Below, piece after piece: positions 1 through 9,252 of a stretch of DNA of 64,000 nt (its first letter is position 1; each line of letters opens with the position of its first letter). Source of the stretch: Fidelibacterota bacterium (GTDB lineage: Bacteria; Fidelibacterota; Marinisomatia; SCGC-AAA003-L08; JACNLC01); NCBI GenBank assembly GCA_018657495.1, contig JABHXA010000004.1, forward strand, positions 147,086 through 211,085. The letters run 5' to 3'. The position numbers and the translations under genes were made by a program. The notes under the pieces were generated by a model. That model did no database searches, was not told where the DNA came from, and saw nothing but the letters and a program-made list of their open reading frames with translations.

Positions 1-332
1 AAAATGTCGGGAAGTATAATTCATTTTTTGCCGGGTGGGATGATCATGATTCAATACGGGTGTTTATCAACAGAGGCGTGGAGGTAGCAGAATCACCCAA
101 TAAGTGGATTTATCGCGGAATGAGGAAAGATGCAAATGACTATTATAAAACGGCACAATATATGGTTTCCACCATCATGCTAAATCACGTAGCAAGTATG
201 CTGGACGCTGTTTTGACAGCAAAAATATGGAATGATAAGGTGGATGCAAATATAACTGCGAGTACAAAATTTGATCATCGAAAGAAATATGGCGTCGGAG
301 ATGTTCAAGTTGGAATCTCATTTAACTGGTAA
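1..332 (+). CDS. C-terminal end of a DUF5683-like (outer-membrane-associated) protein, partial
   Basis: The reading frame is already open at base 3 and ends at TAA 330-332, so only the last ~109 residues are in the window. The visible part has an N-D-Y-Y-x-x-A-x-Y pattern followed by a hydrophobic stretch with L-N-H-V-x-S-x-L-D-A, which I recall from the C-terminal part of DUF5683 proteins, small envelope proteins of FCB bacteria. It ends in alternating polar and hydrophobic residues and a terminal aromatic residue (FNW), as in outer-membrane beta strands. It lies 4 bases upstream of bamD, which fits an envelope role. The family call is from memory of the pattern only. Confidence 0.5.
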   Translation, partial: NVGKYNSFFAGWDDHDSIRVFINRGVEVAESPNKWIYRGMRKDANDYYKTAQYMVSTIMLNHVASMLDAVLTAKIWNDKVDANITASTKFDHRKKYGVGDVQVGISFNW

Positions 333-336
333 CACG

Positions 337-1125
337 ATGAATATATCTAAAAAATTATTAAGTAATATTTCGATGGCATTACTGATTGTTGCCTGTGGTA
401 ATTCTGATGTGGATTTTGATGAGGATCTAGCAGAACGTTTTGAAAAGGGAATGCAGCATTATGAAGCAGAGAAATTCAAAAAGGCAAAAGAAGAATTTGA
501 CTTTATTGTCATGAATAACCCGGGCTCGCGTTTGGCTGTGGACTCACAGTATTATCTTGCAGAATCATTGTTTAAGACCAAAAAGTATATCGAAGCTACG
601 GTAGCATATGAACAATACATAAGATACAGCAATGATTTGGAAAAAATTGAATTATCAAGATATAGAATCTGTGAATGCGTCATTAAAACATCAATGATAT
701 ATCAAAAAGATCAAAAAAGTACAATAACGGCACTTGATAAACTACAGGAATTTATTGAAGATTTTCCGGAATCTGAATATGTTGATACTGCTTCAGAAGA
801 AATAACAAATATTCGTGCAAAACTGGCAACAAAGCTTTATCAGACAGCACGGCTTTACCTCAAGTTAGAGGAGTATGACTCTGCCTTGATTTATTATAAT
901 CAGGTATTGAACAATTATTATGATACCACTTTATCAGATGACGCCAGAATTGGTATCATGTTTACTTACATTTTGAAAGATAGTCAGGAGAGCGCTGAAT
1001 CGTATATCAGACTGAATAAGGAGAATTTCCATTCGCAGCAGAAATACGATGAATCTCTAGTAATTCTGGCCAATACCAAAGAAGGTAAACTCACATTAAA
1101 TGAGTATTTTTTACTTTATAGGTAG
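337..1125 (+). CDS. bamD: BamD-like outer membrane assembly lipoprotein
   Basis: 262 residues from ATG 337; an upstream in-frame start would run through the preceding gene and bury the signal peptide. Residues 1-20 form a lipoprotein signal with lipobox I-V-A-C (Cys20). The rest is TPR-like: a first repeat starting A-E-K-F-K-K-A-K-E-E-F with the N-N-P-G-S motif, then further pairs such as E-E-Y-D-S-A-L-I-Y-Y-N-Q-V-L-N-N-Y. This is the layout of BamD/YfiO, which helps BamA insert beta-barrel proteins into the outer membrane. The length is normal for the family. It shows that the host has an outer membrane. Another periplasmic TPR lipoprotein is possible but less likely. Confidence 0.8.
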   Translation: MNISKKLLSNISMALLIVACGNSDVDFDEDLAERFEKGMQHYEAEKFKKAKEEFDFIVMNNPGSRLAVDSQYYLAESLFKTKKYIEATVAYEQYIRYSNDLEKIELSRYRICECVIKTSMIYQKDQKSTITALDKLQEFIEDFPESEYVDTASEEITNIRAKLATKLYQTARLYLKLEEYDSALIYYNQVLNNYYDTTLSDDARIGIMFTYILKDSQESAESYIRLNKENFHSQQKYDESLVILANTKEGKLTLNEYFLLYR

Positions 1126-1155
1126 TTGGTGATTATATTTTACCTGTAGCAATCC

Positions 1156-1731
1156 TTGGAAAAGATATTCTTTTTTGGTGGAAGTTTTGACCCCCCTCAT
1201 ATCGGTCACATCGATATAGCCGATATTTGTCTAGAACATTGTGAAACATTAATTATTTTTCCGGCGAAACAATCGCCTGTCAAATTAAATAAACCATCTG
1301 CTTCAGTATTTCAGCGTTTGGAAATGTTAAGTTTATCCTTCCAATCCGCCAACCATATTGTTATTGACGATTTTGAGTTAAACTCAAAGAAACCAAATTA
1401 TACAATCTATACAATCCACTATTTAAAAAAGAAATTTCCAAATTCAGAATTAACGCTTGTGATTGGTGGGGATCAGTGGTCTAATTTTAACGATTGGTAC
1501 AAGTGGAAAGACATACTCAAGGAAGTGAAAATATTTTGTTTAAACAGAAGTGATTTGATTAAGGAAAATATAGAAAGTCTACCAAATGGCATCCAATTTA
1601 TAAAAGATTACAATTGTAAAATATCCTCCACTGAGATTAGAAAAATGATAAATATTAATCCAGAAAGTGTCCATAATTCACTTCATCCAGATGTATTTGA
1701 TTACATTTTGGAGAATGGTATTTATATTTGA
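1156..1731 (+). CDS. nadD: Nicotinate-nucleotide adenylyltransferase
   Basis: 191 residues. It transfers AMP from ATP to nicotinate mononucleotide in NAD synthesis. The nucleotidyltransferase signature GGSFDPPHIGH is at residues 8-18, and the C-terminal I-S-S-T-E-I-R-K motif near residues 156-163 matches the (S/T)-S-T-x-I-R motif of the family. The start is TTG at 1156; an in-frame stop at 1147-1149 leaves no other start before the signature, and the Shine-Dalgarno is weak. It overlaps the following antiporter gene by TTGA, so the two are probably translationally coupled. Distinguished from the coaD paralogue at 9.2 kb by the D-P-P-H signature. Confidence 0.93.
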   Translation: MEKIFFFGGSFDPPHIGHIDIADICLEHCETLIIFPAKQSPVKLNKPSASVFQRLEMLSLSFQSANHIVIDDFELNSKKPNYTIYTIHYLKKKFPNSELTLVIGGDQWSNFNDWYKWKDILKEVKIFCLNRSDLIKENIESLPNGIQFIKDYNCKISSTEIRKMININPESVHNSLHPDVFDYILENGIYI

Positions 1732-2642
1732 TAGTTACGGTATTCCAATTTCTCTTTGGCGCACTTCTATTATATTATGGTGCAGAATATCTCATCAAGA
1801 GCGGAAAGCTTATAGCCAACAAGCTTGGTGTGCCATCCATTTTTATAGGAATAACGGTCGTTGCTTTTGGAACCAGTCTACCTGAATTGATCGTCAGCAT
1901 CTATGCCAACCTATCTGGCGAACAGGAAATTGTTCTTGGAAATATCATAGGCTCGAATATCGCAAATATTGGTCTGATACTTGGTTTAACTGCCGTGATA
2001 TATCCAATTTCTTTTAATTTTAAGATTTCCAAAATTGATTTCTACTTCCTTACAGTCATTACAGTTCTATTCTCATTTTTCCTTTATTTTGAAATGCTTA
2101 GCATGATCCAGGGAATATTGTTTTTACTTTCTCTAACATTTTATTGTGTATACTTATCCAGGACCCATAGGAATGATTATAATGAGAAATTTGAGTCATT
2201 TAATTATCAAATTATCATATTATTCTTTGTTGGTGTATTTGGGCTATGGCTAGGATCAGATTTATTCGTCAGAGGTGCAATTTCATTGGCTGAATATTTT
2301 GGAGTATCATCACTTGCAATTGGAATGACAATTGTTGCCCTTGGTACATCAATTCCTGAACTTGCCACATCCCTTGTTGCAGCTTCAAAAGGCGAATCTG
2401 AGATTGCAGTAGGGAATATTCTTGGCTCCAATTTATTTAATATTTTAGCAGTTATGGGTTTAACCTTGGTTATAAATGACATGGTGTTTGATTTTTCCAT
2501 TATTCAAATTAATGTGATAATCATGCTGGTTTTTACACTTTTGCTCGTTATTATATTAAAATATTTTAATAGAATTTCACGTCTTACTGGTCTGTTATTT
2601 TTGGCTGGATATGTATATAGTTTTATTATTATGTTCTTATAA
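1728..2642 (+). CDS. CaCA-family calcium/sodium antiporter (YrbG type)
   Basis: 304 residues, about ten hydrophobic segments. The two inverted alpha repeats of the Ca2+:cation antiporter superfamily are plain: G-T-S-L-P-E-L-I-V-S near residues 48-57 and G-T-S-I-P-E-L-A-T-S near 205-214, each followed by a G-N-I-x-G-S-N motif. Both repeats keep the acidic residue that binds cation. It sits in the inner membrane and probably exports Ca2+ in exchange for Na+ or H+. The TTG start overlaps the nadD stop by four bases. Cation specificity cannot be told from sequence. Confidence 0.9.
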   Translation: MIVTVFQFLFGALLLYYGAEYLIKSGKLIANKLGVPSIFIGITVVAFGTSLPELIVSIYANLSGEQEIVLGNIIGSNIANIGLILGLTAVIYPISFNFKISKIDFYFLTVITVLFSFFLYFEMLSMIQGILFLLSLTFYCVYLSRTHRNDYNEKFESFNYQIIILFFVGVFGLWLGSDLFVRGAISLAEYFGVSSLAIGMTIVALGTSIPELATSLVAASKGESEIAVGNILGSNLFNILAVMGLTLVINDMVFDFSIIQINVIIMLVFTLLLVIILKYFNRISRLTGLLFLAGYVYSFIIMFL

Positions 2643-2653
2643 ATGGTACTCTT

Positions 2654-3307
2654 ATGATTCGATTTGAAAATGTAACTGCCCGATATACACAAGAAACAGG
2701 AATATTTGACTTGTCGTTTGCAGTAGCAAAGGGTGAACTTGTTTTCCTGATGGGTCCAACAGGGGCAGGGAAATCCACAGTATTGAGAGCAATAATACGG
2801 GATATTCCCATTGAAAAGGGAATTATTACTATTGATAAAACTGATGTCACCAAATTAAAGCAAAGAAAGTTGCCATCCTATCGTCGAAATATTGGTATGA
2901 TATTCCAGGATTTTAAATTGATAAAGGGAATGACGGTTTATGAAAATATTTCCCTGCCACTGAGGATTGTAGGGCTCTCCAAAAAGATGATTAAGGACAG
3001 AGTTACCAAGGTAATTGAATTGGTTGGATTAAAAGGAAAAGAAAACTCTCTTTCAATGCGTTTGAGTGGCGGTGAACAGCAAAGAGTTTCAATTGCACGA
3101 GCTTTGGTAACCGAACCGGATATAATTCTTGCCGATGAGCCAACTGGAAATTTAGACCCAATTGTTTCAGATGATATCATAGATATCCTCCAGAGTACTG
3201 CAGATAAAGGAACAACCGTAATAATGTCAACACATAATTATCCTTTGATCAGACCACGCAAAAAACGGTTTATCGAGTTAAATGATGGGCGACTAATACA
3301 CCAATGA
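2654..3307 (+). CDS. ftsE: Cell division ATP-binding protein FtsE
   Basis: 217 residues. ABC ATPase with Walker A G-P-T-G-A-G-K-S-T, Q-loop F-Q-D-F-K, signature L-S-G-G-E-Q-Q-R-V, Walker B I-I-L-A-D-E-P-T-G-N-L-D and switch histidine in M-S-T-H-N. The D-F-K-L motif after the Q-loop glutamine is typical of FtsE. It is directly followed by ftsX with an ATGA overlap. FtsEX drives periplasmic cell-wall hydrolase activation at the division site. Without ftsX next door it could pass for a LolD/MacB-type ATPase; the neighbour settles it. Confidence 0.9.
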   Translation: MIRFENVTARYTQETGIFDLSFAVAKGELVFLMGPTGAGKSTVLRAIIRDIPIEKGIITIDKTDVTKLKQRKLPSYRRNIGMIFQDFKLIKGMTVYENISLPLRIVGLSKKMIKDRVTKVIELVGLKGKENSLSMRLSGGEQQRVSIARALVTEPDIILADEPTGNLDPIVSDDIIDILQSTADKGTTVIMSTHNYPLIRPRKKRFIELNDGRLIHQ

Positions 3308-4167
3308 GCCGGATCATCTTTTTCCTGACTGAGAGTATCAGAGCATTATCCAGGGCTAGAATTCCAGCGCTTATTTCTTCTATTACTATTGCCATTACAT
3401 TACTGATATTTAGCATGGCGTATTATGCCTATGTAAACTTGATCGGTTACTCACATGAATTTAAAAAACAATACAGGATTGAAGTATTTTTCAATCCTGA
3501 TGTAGAATACCGGCAGGGTTTGGAATTATTCAATAAAATTCTATTAATTGATGGAATCGAACAGGGTGACTTTGTTGATAAAGAGGATGCCGCTGCTATA
3601 TTCAAAAAGATTTTTAACAAGGATGTAATTGAAATAATTGGAGATAATCCACTTCCATTTGGTGGTCGATTTGAGATTGATGAAGGATTTCGTTCAGCCT
3701 CCACAATGAATTCAATCGTCAATGAGATAAAAGTAATCAATGGTGTGGATGATGCATTATTCAGCACTGGGCTAATCATGAGGTTGGATCGATTGGTGAG
3801 TAACATATTAGGAGTGGGCATCCTCATCGGAATAGGCATTTTTGTCATATCAATAATTTTAGTTAGCAATACTATCAGACTTATAATCCATGCTAAACAA
3901 GATGATATCCATACTTTTACATTATTAGGCGCAACAAAGCTTTTTATCAAAATTCCCTTTCTTCTCGAAGGGATTCTGCAGGGTCTGATAGGTTCAGGGA
4001 TATCATTACTTATTCTAATATTTTTACGCTCATTATTGTTTTATATACTTGGGAGTTATAGGATGATAATAATAGAACCTGTCATGTTGATTAGCGGTAA
4101 TATAGTGGCAGGGTGTTTGCTTGGGTTGTTCGCCAGTCATCGAAGCATTTCCAAGTACTTGAAATAG
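3304..4167 (+). CDS. ftsX: Cell division permease FtsX
   Basis: 287 residues with the FtsX topology: one N-terminal membrane segment (about residues 22-45), a periplasmic domain of ~120 residues, then three membrane segments in the FtsX/MacB C-terminal domain (about 168-190, 215-240 and 260-280). The periplasmic part has the family's sheet-rich start R-I-E-V-F-F near residue 58. It partners FtsE and transmits ATP hydrolysis to a periplasmic hydrolase regulator. Its ATG overlaps the ftsE stop. Confidence 0.9.
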   Translation: MSRIIFFLTESIRALSRARIPALISSITIAITLLIFSMAYYAYVNLIGYSHEFKKQYRIEVFFNPDVEYRQGLELFNKILLIDGIEQGDFVDKEDAAAIFKKIFNKDVIEIIGDNPLPFGGRFEIDEGFRSASTMNSIVNEIKVINGVDDALFSTGLIMRLDRLVSNILGVGILIGIGIFVISIILVSNTIRLIIHAKQDDIHTFTLLGATKLFIKIPFLLEGILQGLIGSGISLLILIFLRSLLFYILGSYRMIIIEPVMLISGNIVAGCLLGLFASHRSISKYLK

Positions 4168-4234
4168 GAAAAGTTGAATAATGGCTGCAGTGATAATTAA
4201 TATATAAAAATTAGATAAATAAACATAAGAAAAA

Positions 4235-4798
4235 ATGACTGAAAAAAGAAAAAAAAACAAAGGCAAGAAGACCTTCGCAAAAAAGGATGAATTTATAAAA
4301 AGCGAAGCTGAAGATTTAAAAACATCAGCAAGTGAGTCTGCAGAAACATCAGAAAACGATGATGAAATTCAAAAAACTGACAACGATCAACAAAATCAAA
4401 ATGAGAAGCATATTAGATTGATGGCAGAATTTGAAAATTTCCGTCGAAGAACTGCCAGGGAAAAGGTAGATCTGATTCAATATTCGCTTAATGATTTCCT
4501 AAAATCACTAATACCAATTATTGATGACCTGCAACGCACATTGGATTCAATCGATAAGGACAACTCTGTCTATGATGGAATACAAATGGTGAAAGATAAA
4601 TTTGAAAATGTTTTAGGGAAAAACGGAGTTAAAACATTTGACTCAATCGGTGAAACATTCGATCCGGAATTACATGATGCCATGTTAATCCAGGAATCTG
4701 AAGAATTTGAAAGCCAGAAAGTTATTCAAGAGTTTGAAAAGGGGTACTATTATCATGATAAAATTCTTCGACATGCAAGAGTTGTTGTTGCAAAATAG
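4235..4798 (+). CDS. grpE: Nucleotide exchange factor GrpE
   Basis: 187 residues. The first ~60 residues are highly charged and low-complexity; a long coiled coil follows, with the GrpE signature [10 protein letters not shown]. The C-terminal part is the beta-wing domain (D-P-E-L-H-D-A-M, then [13 protein letters not shown]). It releases ADP from DnaK. dnaJ follows 8 bases later; dnaK is not in the window. No HrcA operator (CIRCE) or other heat-shock element is visible upstream. Confidence 0.95.
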   Translation: MTEKRKKNKGKKTFAKKDEFIKSEAEDLKTSASESAETSENDDEIQKTDNDQQNQNEKHIRLMAEFENFRRRTAREKVDLIQYSLNDFLKSLIPIIDDLQRTLDSIDKDNSVYDGIQMVKDKFENVLGKNGVKTFDSIGETFDPELHDAMLIQESEEFESQKVIQEFEKGYYYHDKILRHARVVVAK

Positions 4799-4806
4799 GA
4801 AATAGT

Positions 4807-5901
4807 ATGAGAGATTATTATGATATTTTAGGCATGAAGAATAATGCCACTCAGGATGAAATCAAAAAAGCCTACCGTAAAGTTGCTATGAAATACCATC
4901 CTGACCGAAATCCCAATGATTCAAGTGCTGAATCGAAATTTAAAGAAGCAGCAGAAGCCTACTCTGTTTTGAGTGATGGTGATAAACGCGCCAGATATGA
5001 TCAATTTGGACACCAGGGAGTAAACCAACAGGGATTTGGTGGTGGTGGTTTTACAAATATGGATGATATTTTCAGTACGTTTGGAGACATATTTGGGGGA
5101 GGTGGTTTCGGTGATTTTTTTGGAGGCAGGTCAAGACAGGCTCAACGAAAAGGAGCTGATCTAAAAATAAATATCCCATTATCGCTTGAGGAGATTGTTT
5201 CTGGATGTGAAAAAACAATCAAAATAAAGGTTCTAGATACTTGCAAATCATGCGATGGGTCAGGATCAAAGTCAGGTACAACGCCGCAAAGATGTTCAAC
5301 ATGCTCGGGTTCGGGTGAGGTTCGGCGTGTTCAGAATTCCTTTCTTGGACAAATTGTAAATGTCCAGCCATGCCCTAACTGTCATGGTTCTGGAGAAATG
5401 ATAACCAACCCATGTTATTCCTGCAGAGGTGATGGTCGTATCAGAGCTACAAGAACAGTATCATTTGATTTTCCACAAGGCGTATCATCCGGAAACTATA
5501 TGACAAAACGCGGTGAAGGCAATCGAGGTCCGCGAGGTTCCGTAAATGGTGATTTAATTATTTACTTCCAGGAAAAAGAACATCCTATTTTTACCAGGGA
5601 TGGAAATGATCTTCTATTGGATACATGGATTAATTATCCACAGGCTGTTTTTGGAGAGAATATCGAGGTACCAACAGTACTTGCAAAGGTAAAACTTAAA
5701 GTTCCCGCCGGAATCAGGAGTGGGCAGGTATTAAGAGTCCGGGGTAAAGGTGTTCCGGTTTTGAATACAAGCAGGGTAGGGGATTTACTTGTAAGAATCA
5801 ATATTATAACGCCTAAAAAAATGAGCGGTCCTGCAAAAAGACTTATTCAAGAATTATCGAAAGAACTTCCTTCAATTCCAGAATATAAAAAATTTAAGTG
5901 A
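4807..5901 (+). CDS. dnaJ: Chaperone DnaJ
   Basis: 364 residues, full domain order. J domain at residues 4-70 with the HPD motif at 31-33, Gly/Phe-rich linker at about 74-110, then four CxxCxGxG zinc-finger repeats (C-K-S-C, C-S-T-C, C-P-N-C, C-Y-S-C; the last ends G-D-G rather than G-S-G), then the C-terminal substrate-binding domain. It stimulates DnaK ATPase and delivers unfolded clients. It is coupled to grpE upstream and shares a GTGA overlap with the next gene. Confidence 0.97.
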   Translation: MRDYYDILGMKNNATQDEIKKAYRKVAMKYHPDRNPNDSSAESKFKEAAEAYSVLSDGDKRARYDQFGHQGVNQQGFGGGGFTNMDDIFSTFGDIFGGGGFGDFFGGRSRQAQRKGADLKINIPLSLEEIVSGCEKTIKIKVLDTCKSCDGSGSKSGTTPQRCSTCSGSGEVRRVQNSFLGQIVNVQPCPNCHGSGEMITNPCYSCRGDGRIRATRTVSFDFPQGVSSGNYMTKRGEGNRGPRGSVNGDLIIYFQEKEHPIFTRDGNDLLLDTWINYPQAVFGENIEVPTVLAKVKLKVPAGIRSGQVLRVRGKGVPVLNTSRVGDLLVRINIITPKKMSGPAKRLIQELSKELPSIPEYKKFK

Positions 5902-6293
5902 TAAAAGTTTTTACGCCGCAGGAAAGAAATATTATTTTTGCACTGTCACTACTATTATTAATAGGGCTTTTTGTTAAAATAATTAAAGAAAAAGTGTTTC
6001 CAGATTCCACGGAAACACTTAAACTCATAGCTGTATCTGAAGAGATAAAAAGCAATTACTCAGACGTAAAATCGGCTATTTCAATTGAAGATTCAATAAT
6101 TGCACTAATCAATATCAATGAATCTGATGCAACTGAACTGGTTAGCCTACCTGGAGTGGGCACAAAATTAGCAGAAAAAATAATCCAGACCAGAAATCAG
6201 TTAAATGGCTTTAAAACTATTGAAGATTTGCTAAAGGTTCCAGGTATTGGAATCAAAAAATTTCAAAATATTCACGGCAAAGTAACATTATAA
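5898..6293 (+). CDS. ComEA-like membrane-anchored helix-hairpin-helix protein
   Basis: 131 residues, GTG start overlapping the dnaJ stop. One N-terminal membrane anchor (about residues 11-28) is followed by a linker and a C-terminal pair of helix-hairpin-helix motifs: [10 protein letters not shown] then L-P-G-V-G-x-K-L-A and V-P-G-I-G-x-K-K. This is the ComEA plan: a DNA-binding domain held on the periplasmic side, used in natural transformation to pull in double-stranded DNA. The next genes look pilus-related and dprA lies 7 kb downstream, which supports a DNA-uptake role, though no comEC is present. Confidence 0.8.
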   Translation: MIKVFTPQERNIIFALSLLLLIGLFVKIIKEKVFPDSTETLKLIAVSEEIKSNYSDVKSAISIEDSIIALININESDATELVSLPGVGTKLAEKIIQTRNQLNGFKTIEDLLKVPGIGIKKFQNIHGKVTL

Positions 6294-6308
6294 CTTGGGG
6301 AGGTTCCG

Positions 6309-7085
6309 GTGGCAGAACAAAATAAAATGAAAAGAAATATTGGTATTTTAGATTGGGGAATAGTTTTTTCCGTAATCGTACTATTTGTTGCTATTTTTAT
6401 CCCATCTGTGATTTGGGAAGAAGAAGAAAGTGTTAAAACTGAAAGCCGACGCCGCATGGCTATTATCAATGATGCAGAAAGTTTTTATTACGAACTCACA
6501 AGTGAGTACACAACAAATGGAGAAGAATTATTCAGTCTTGTTGAAGCTGCGATGGATTCATTAACTGCAGATTCCCTATTTGTCCAAGAACAGAAAATCA
6601 ATTTAAACAATAAGATTTATGAAGTAAACATGAATCGGGGTTTTGATGTTAGAGTTGATACCACTTTTACAAAATCACAGGAATTGCAAAGAACATTTAA
6701 AGATACCAGTTATCAAATTTCTATGCTTGCTGCGGATGGTGGAGAATCTACTCAAAAGTGGGTAAAAAAGGATGAGCTACAGTTCTATATGGACGATTCA
6801 TTGTTTCAATCTGTTGATGACACTGAAATAAAAGATGTTAGCGAAAAATTTACCGATTATGCCAGGAATAAATTCCATTTAATTGACGACCTTTTGTCCT
6901 GTCCATTAACTGGAGAGCCTTATATACTTGAAATAGATGATACAGATGATAGTTATCCTCTATTTATGGTAAAAAGTCCAGTACCGGAAGATTATACAGA
7001 AAGAAGATTTGGTATATTTAAGTTTGAATCCGGTAAACATGGATTTATAAAAGATGGAAACACTTCATGGGCTGAACTTGATTAA
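6309..7085 (+). CDS. Pseudopilin-like single-span membrane protein
   Basis: 258 residues, GTG start behind a strong GGGGAGG at 6297-6303. An N-terminal hydrophobic helix (about residues 15-35) runs into an amphipathic charged helix ending in E-S-F-Y-Y-E-L-T, the same rhythm as type IV pilins and type II pseudopilins (hydrophobic stretch, Ile-Pro, then A-x-x-x-Y-Y). A C-terminal C-P-L-T-G-E-P-Y motif near residues 198-205 resembles the D/C-P-x-G-x-P-Y motif of pseudopilin heads. The prepilin peptidase site (Gly before Phe, and Glu5) is not obvious, so it may stay membrane-anchored. Followed by PilM- and PilN-like genes. The function is inferred from pattern and context only. Confidence 0.5.
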   Translation: MAEQNKMKRNIGILDWGIVFSVIVLFVAIFIPSVIWEEEESVKTESRRRMAIINDAESFYYELTSEYTTNGEELFSLVEAAMDSLTADSLFVQEQKINLNNKIYEVNMNRGFDVRVDTTFTKSQELQRTFKDTSYQISMLAADGGESTQKWVKKDELQFYMDDSLFQSVDDTEIKDVSEKFTDYARNKFHLIDDLLSCPLTGEPYILEIDDTDDSYPLFMVKSPVPEDYTERRFGIFKFESGKHGFIKDGNTSWAELD

Positions 7086-7096
7086 GGACTTCTTTA

Positions 7097-7993
7097 TTGC
7101 TCTCAATTGCACAGATTAATGATTCATTTCACTATTTGCACTGGATTCCATCTGAACATGGTCCCTTAATAAATGGGTACGGAAGTTTAAATTTCCCTAA
7201 TATTTCTCTGTCCGAACCAGAGGCTCTCCCAAAAATATTCAGGTCGATTCTTAATGAAGTGAAAATTGAAATACCTGTTTTCACATTTTCGTTGGATATA
7301 AAAGAATTGCAATTTTCCACAACCGTTTCCCATCCGGATATTAATATAAAAGAATTTCTCACCTGGCAATATTCACATAATTTTAATGATCAGTTTTTAA
7401 AGTCATATCAATCATATAGTTATCATTTGAAATCTGAAAATCAGACATTGCTCAATTTGCATATTCCAATAAAGATAAAAAATTCATTTGATAATACGAT
7501 GAAAGACCTCGGTGGTGAACTGAGAAATGTATCAATGGGTATATTTTCAGCTGAAATAGGCGCCAGGCAATGGATGAAAGCAAATGATATTGGATCCTAT
7601 ATTATCTGGCGTCTGGGTAAATATAAAACTGACCAGTTAATTGCTGTCGAGCAAAATGAAATGATTTATTACAGTCAAATAAAAAGAACTGGAACACAAA
7701 TAAAGAAGGTTATGGTCTGTGGGCAGGAGAACAAATTAGATGAGTTTATATTAGACCTTGAGCAATACAATCAAAATAAATTAAAATCTTTCAAATCTAC
7801 TGCTATGGTATATTGTTATAAAGGTAAAGGCTCAAAGTCTGAATTAAAAAAGTTATGTGAATCAGATATTAGCAATATAAAATTATTAAATCCGTTATCA
7901 GTCGTCAAATGTGAAGACAATCATCCAGGCAACCTTTATGCCTCATCTCAACTTGCTGAGACGGGTGCTTCATTCAGAGGAATTGATGTTTGA
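7097..7993 (+). CDS. PilM-like actin-fold protein
   Basis: 298 residues, TTG start behind AAGGA (7084-7088). No membrane segment. The protein has no strong standalone motif, but its C terminus (N-P-L-S, then a stretch with Y-A-S-S-Q-L-A-E-T-G-A-S-F-R-G-I) matches how PilM/GspL cytoplasmic domains end (N-P-F near an A-x-A-x-G-L-A-L-R-G helix). The next gene starts like PilN. In type IV pilus and type II secretion systems, PilM binds the PilN N-terminal tail on the cytoplasmic face. The sequence is very divergent and ATP-binding residues are unclear, so this rests on the C-terminal pattern plus gene order. Confidence 0.5.
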   Translation: MLSIAQINDSFHYLHWIPSEHGPLINGYGSLNFPNISLSEPEALPKIFRSILNEVKIEIPVFTFSLDIKELQFSTTVSHPDINIKEFLTWQYSHNFNDQFLKSYQSYSYHLKSENQTLLNLHIPIKIKNSFDNTMKDLGGELRNVSMGIFSAEIGARQWMKANDIGSYIIWRLGKYKTDQLIAVEQNEMIYYSQIKRTGTQIKKVMVCGQENKLDEFILDLEQYNQNKLKSFKSTAMVYCYKGKGSKSELKKLCESDISNIKLLNPLSVVKCEDNHPGNLYASSQLAETGASFRGIDV

Positions 7994-8747
7994 TGTTAAT
8001 TTACTAAACCCGCCGGGTATTCAAATTGGTGATCAAACTCATGTAATTTCACATCGGAATGAAAAAACTGTAGAAAAAAACCTTATAATTGAAACTGTAG
8101 AAAAAAAAAGGAAAAACAAGATTCTCTGGATCTTTATCGTCTCCTTAACTATTCTTGCCATAGTTATCAGTTATTTATCTGTGGAAGTACTTTATCAGGA
8201 TAGTCCTGAAATAAAAATTTTGGCAAGTGAAAAAACAATTAATCCTACGTCTTTCATGAAGGATTTGTTTGCTGTAATAGACATTTTACCGGAAAATACT
8301 TATCTTAATGAATTATCTTATTCTTTTAATAAAACAAAAATTTCATTTTATTCATCAGATATTAGCATTCTAAATGACGTAAATAATAACAGTATTAACT
8401 GGTTATCAGGGTTTGGTAAAATACATGGTAATGTCGAAGATGGCGGTTTTCTGATTATTGAAATAAACTTTGATCATCAGAGTAAATCATATAAACTCAA
8501 CGATATAATCCCTAATATTTATACTCATATATACCAGAATAAGGTTAACCAAATTACTGAAGGAAGTAATTTCCTCCAATTCCATACAAATATCCCTTAT
8601 CTAAAAGAAATATTTTCAGACTTATTAGATCAACCACTTGTGCTTCAAAATAATCTCCATCTGAAAATGATGGAAGATATGGATATAGATTCTAACTATC
8701 GAGTCAAAATTGAAAGTTTAGGAAATCTCGATGATAACAATAATTAG
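7986..8747 (+). CDS. PilN-like single-span membrane protein
   Basis: 253 residues from ATG 7986, overlapping the previous stop by 8 bases and preceded by AGAGG at 7975-7979. It begins M-F-D-V-N-L-L-N-P-P, the tail that in PilN (consensus I-N-L-L-P) binds PilM. After ~45 polar residues comes one membrane helix (about residues 51-70) and then a periplasmic domain whose first part, F-M-K-D-L-F-A-V-I-D-I-L-P-E-N-T-Y-L, matches the L-x-x-L-x-x-x-x-P-x-x-x-x-L segment of PilN. Very probably a PilN homologue, but the rest is not recognisable. Confidence 0.6.
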   Translation: MFDVNLLNPPGIQIGDQTHVISHRNEKTVEKNLIIETVEKKRKNKILWIFIVSLTILAIVISYLSVEVLYQDSPEIKILASEKTINPTSFMKDLFAVIDILPENTYLNELSYSFNKTKISFYSSDISILNDVNNNSINWLSGFGKIHGNVEDGGFLIIEINFDHQSKSYKLNDIIPNIYTHIYQNKVNQITEGSNFLQFHTNIPYLKEIFSDLLDQPLVLQNNLHLKMMEDMDIDSNYRVKIESLGNLDDNNN

Positions 8748-9252
8748 CGGTAAATATAAGGGGCAAAAACTGGTGGATGTTAACAGTCCTCAAGTGCGAC
8801 CCACCCTGGCGAGAGTAAAAAAATCCCTAATGCAAATTATTGAGCCATTTGAAGGGAAAACGGTATTAGATTTGTTTTCTGGGATCGGTAATTTGGGAAT
8901 TGAAGCTATCAGCAGGGGTGCTGCCGATGTGACTTTCGTTGAGAGGGATATTAATGTTTATCAATTATTACAGAAGAATATTAATAAGATATGCCCTGAT
9001 GATAACGCAACACTATACAAGATGGATGTGAGACAGTTTTTTCTAAAAAACAAGCGAAGCTATGATATTATAATAGCTGACCCACCGTACGGTTTATTTG
9101 AATTTGACTTTATCAGAGATTCAATAAAAGACATATTAAGCAATAAGGGAATATTCTGTATGGAAATGGAACTGACAAAATTAGTCCGTGATGATATTAG
9201 AATAAAAAAATATGGAAGAACACAAGTCGTATTTTGGAGGGCAGAGTCATAA
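8731..9252 (+). CDS. rsmD: 16S rRNA (guanine966-N2)-methyltransferase RsmD
   Basis: 173 residues. It begins with the RsmD N-terminal motif I-I-S-G-K-Y-K-G, followed by R-P-T-x-x-R-V-K. The AdoMet-binding motif is D-L-F-S-G-I-G-N-L-G-I-E-A and the catalytic motif is D-P-P-Y. It methylates N2 of G966 in 16S rRNA. It overlaps the PilN-like gene by 17 bases and runs into coaD, a very common rsmD-coaD pairing. Confidence 0.93.
   Translation: MITIISGKYKGQKLVDVNSPQVRPTLARVKKSLMQIIEPFEGKTVLDLFSGIGNLGIEAISRGAADVTFVERDINVYQLLQKNINKICPDDNATLYKMDVRQFFLKNKRSYDIIIADPPYGLFEFDFIRDSIKDILSNKGIFCMEMELTKLVRDDIRIKKYGRTQVVFWRAES

Noticed and set aside
3447..3950. Minus-strand open frame of 167 residues opposite ftsX
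   Set aside because: Shadow of ftsX: no homology, no start signal and no separate promoter.
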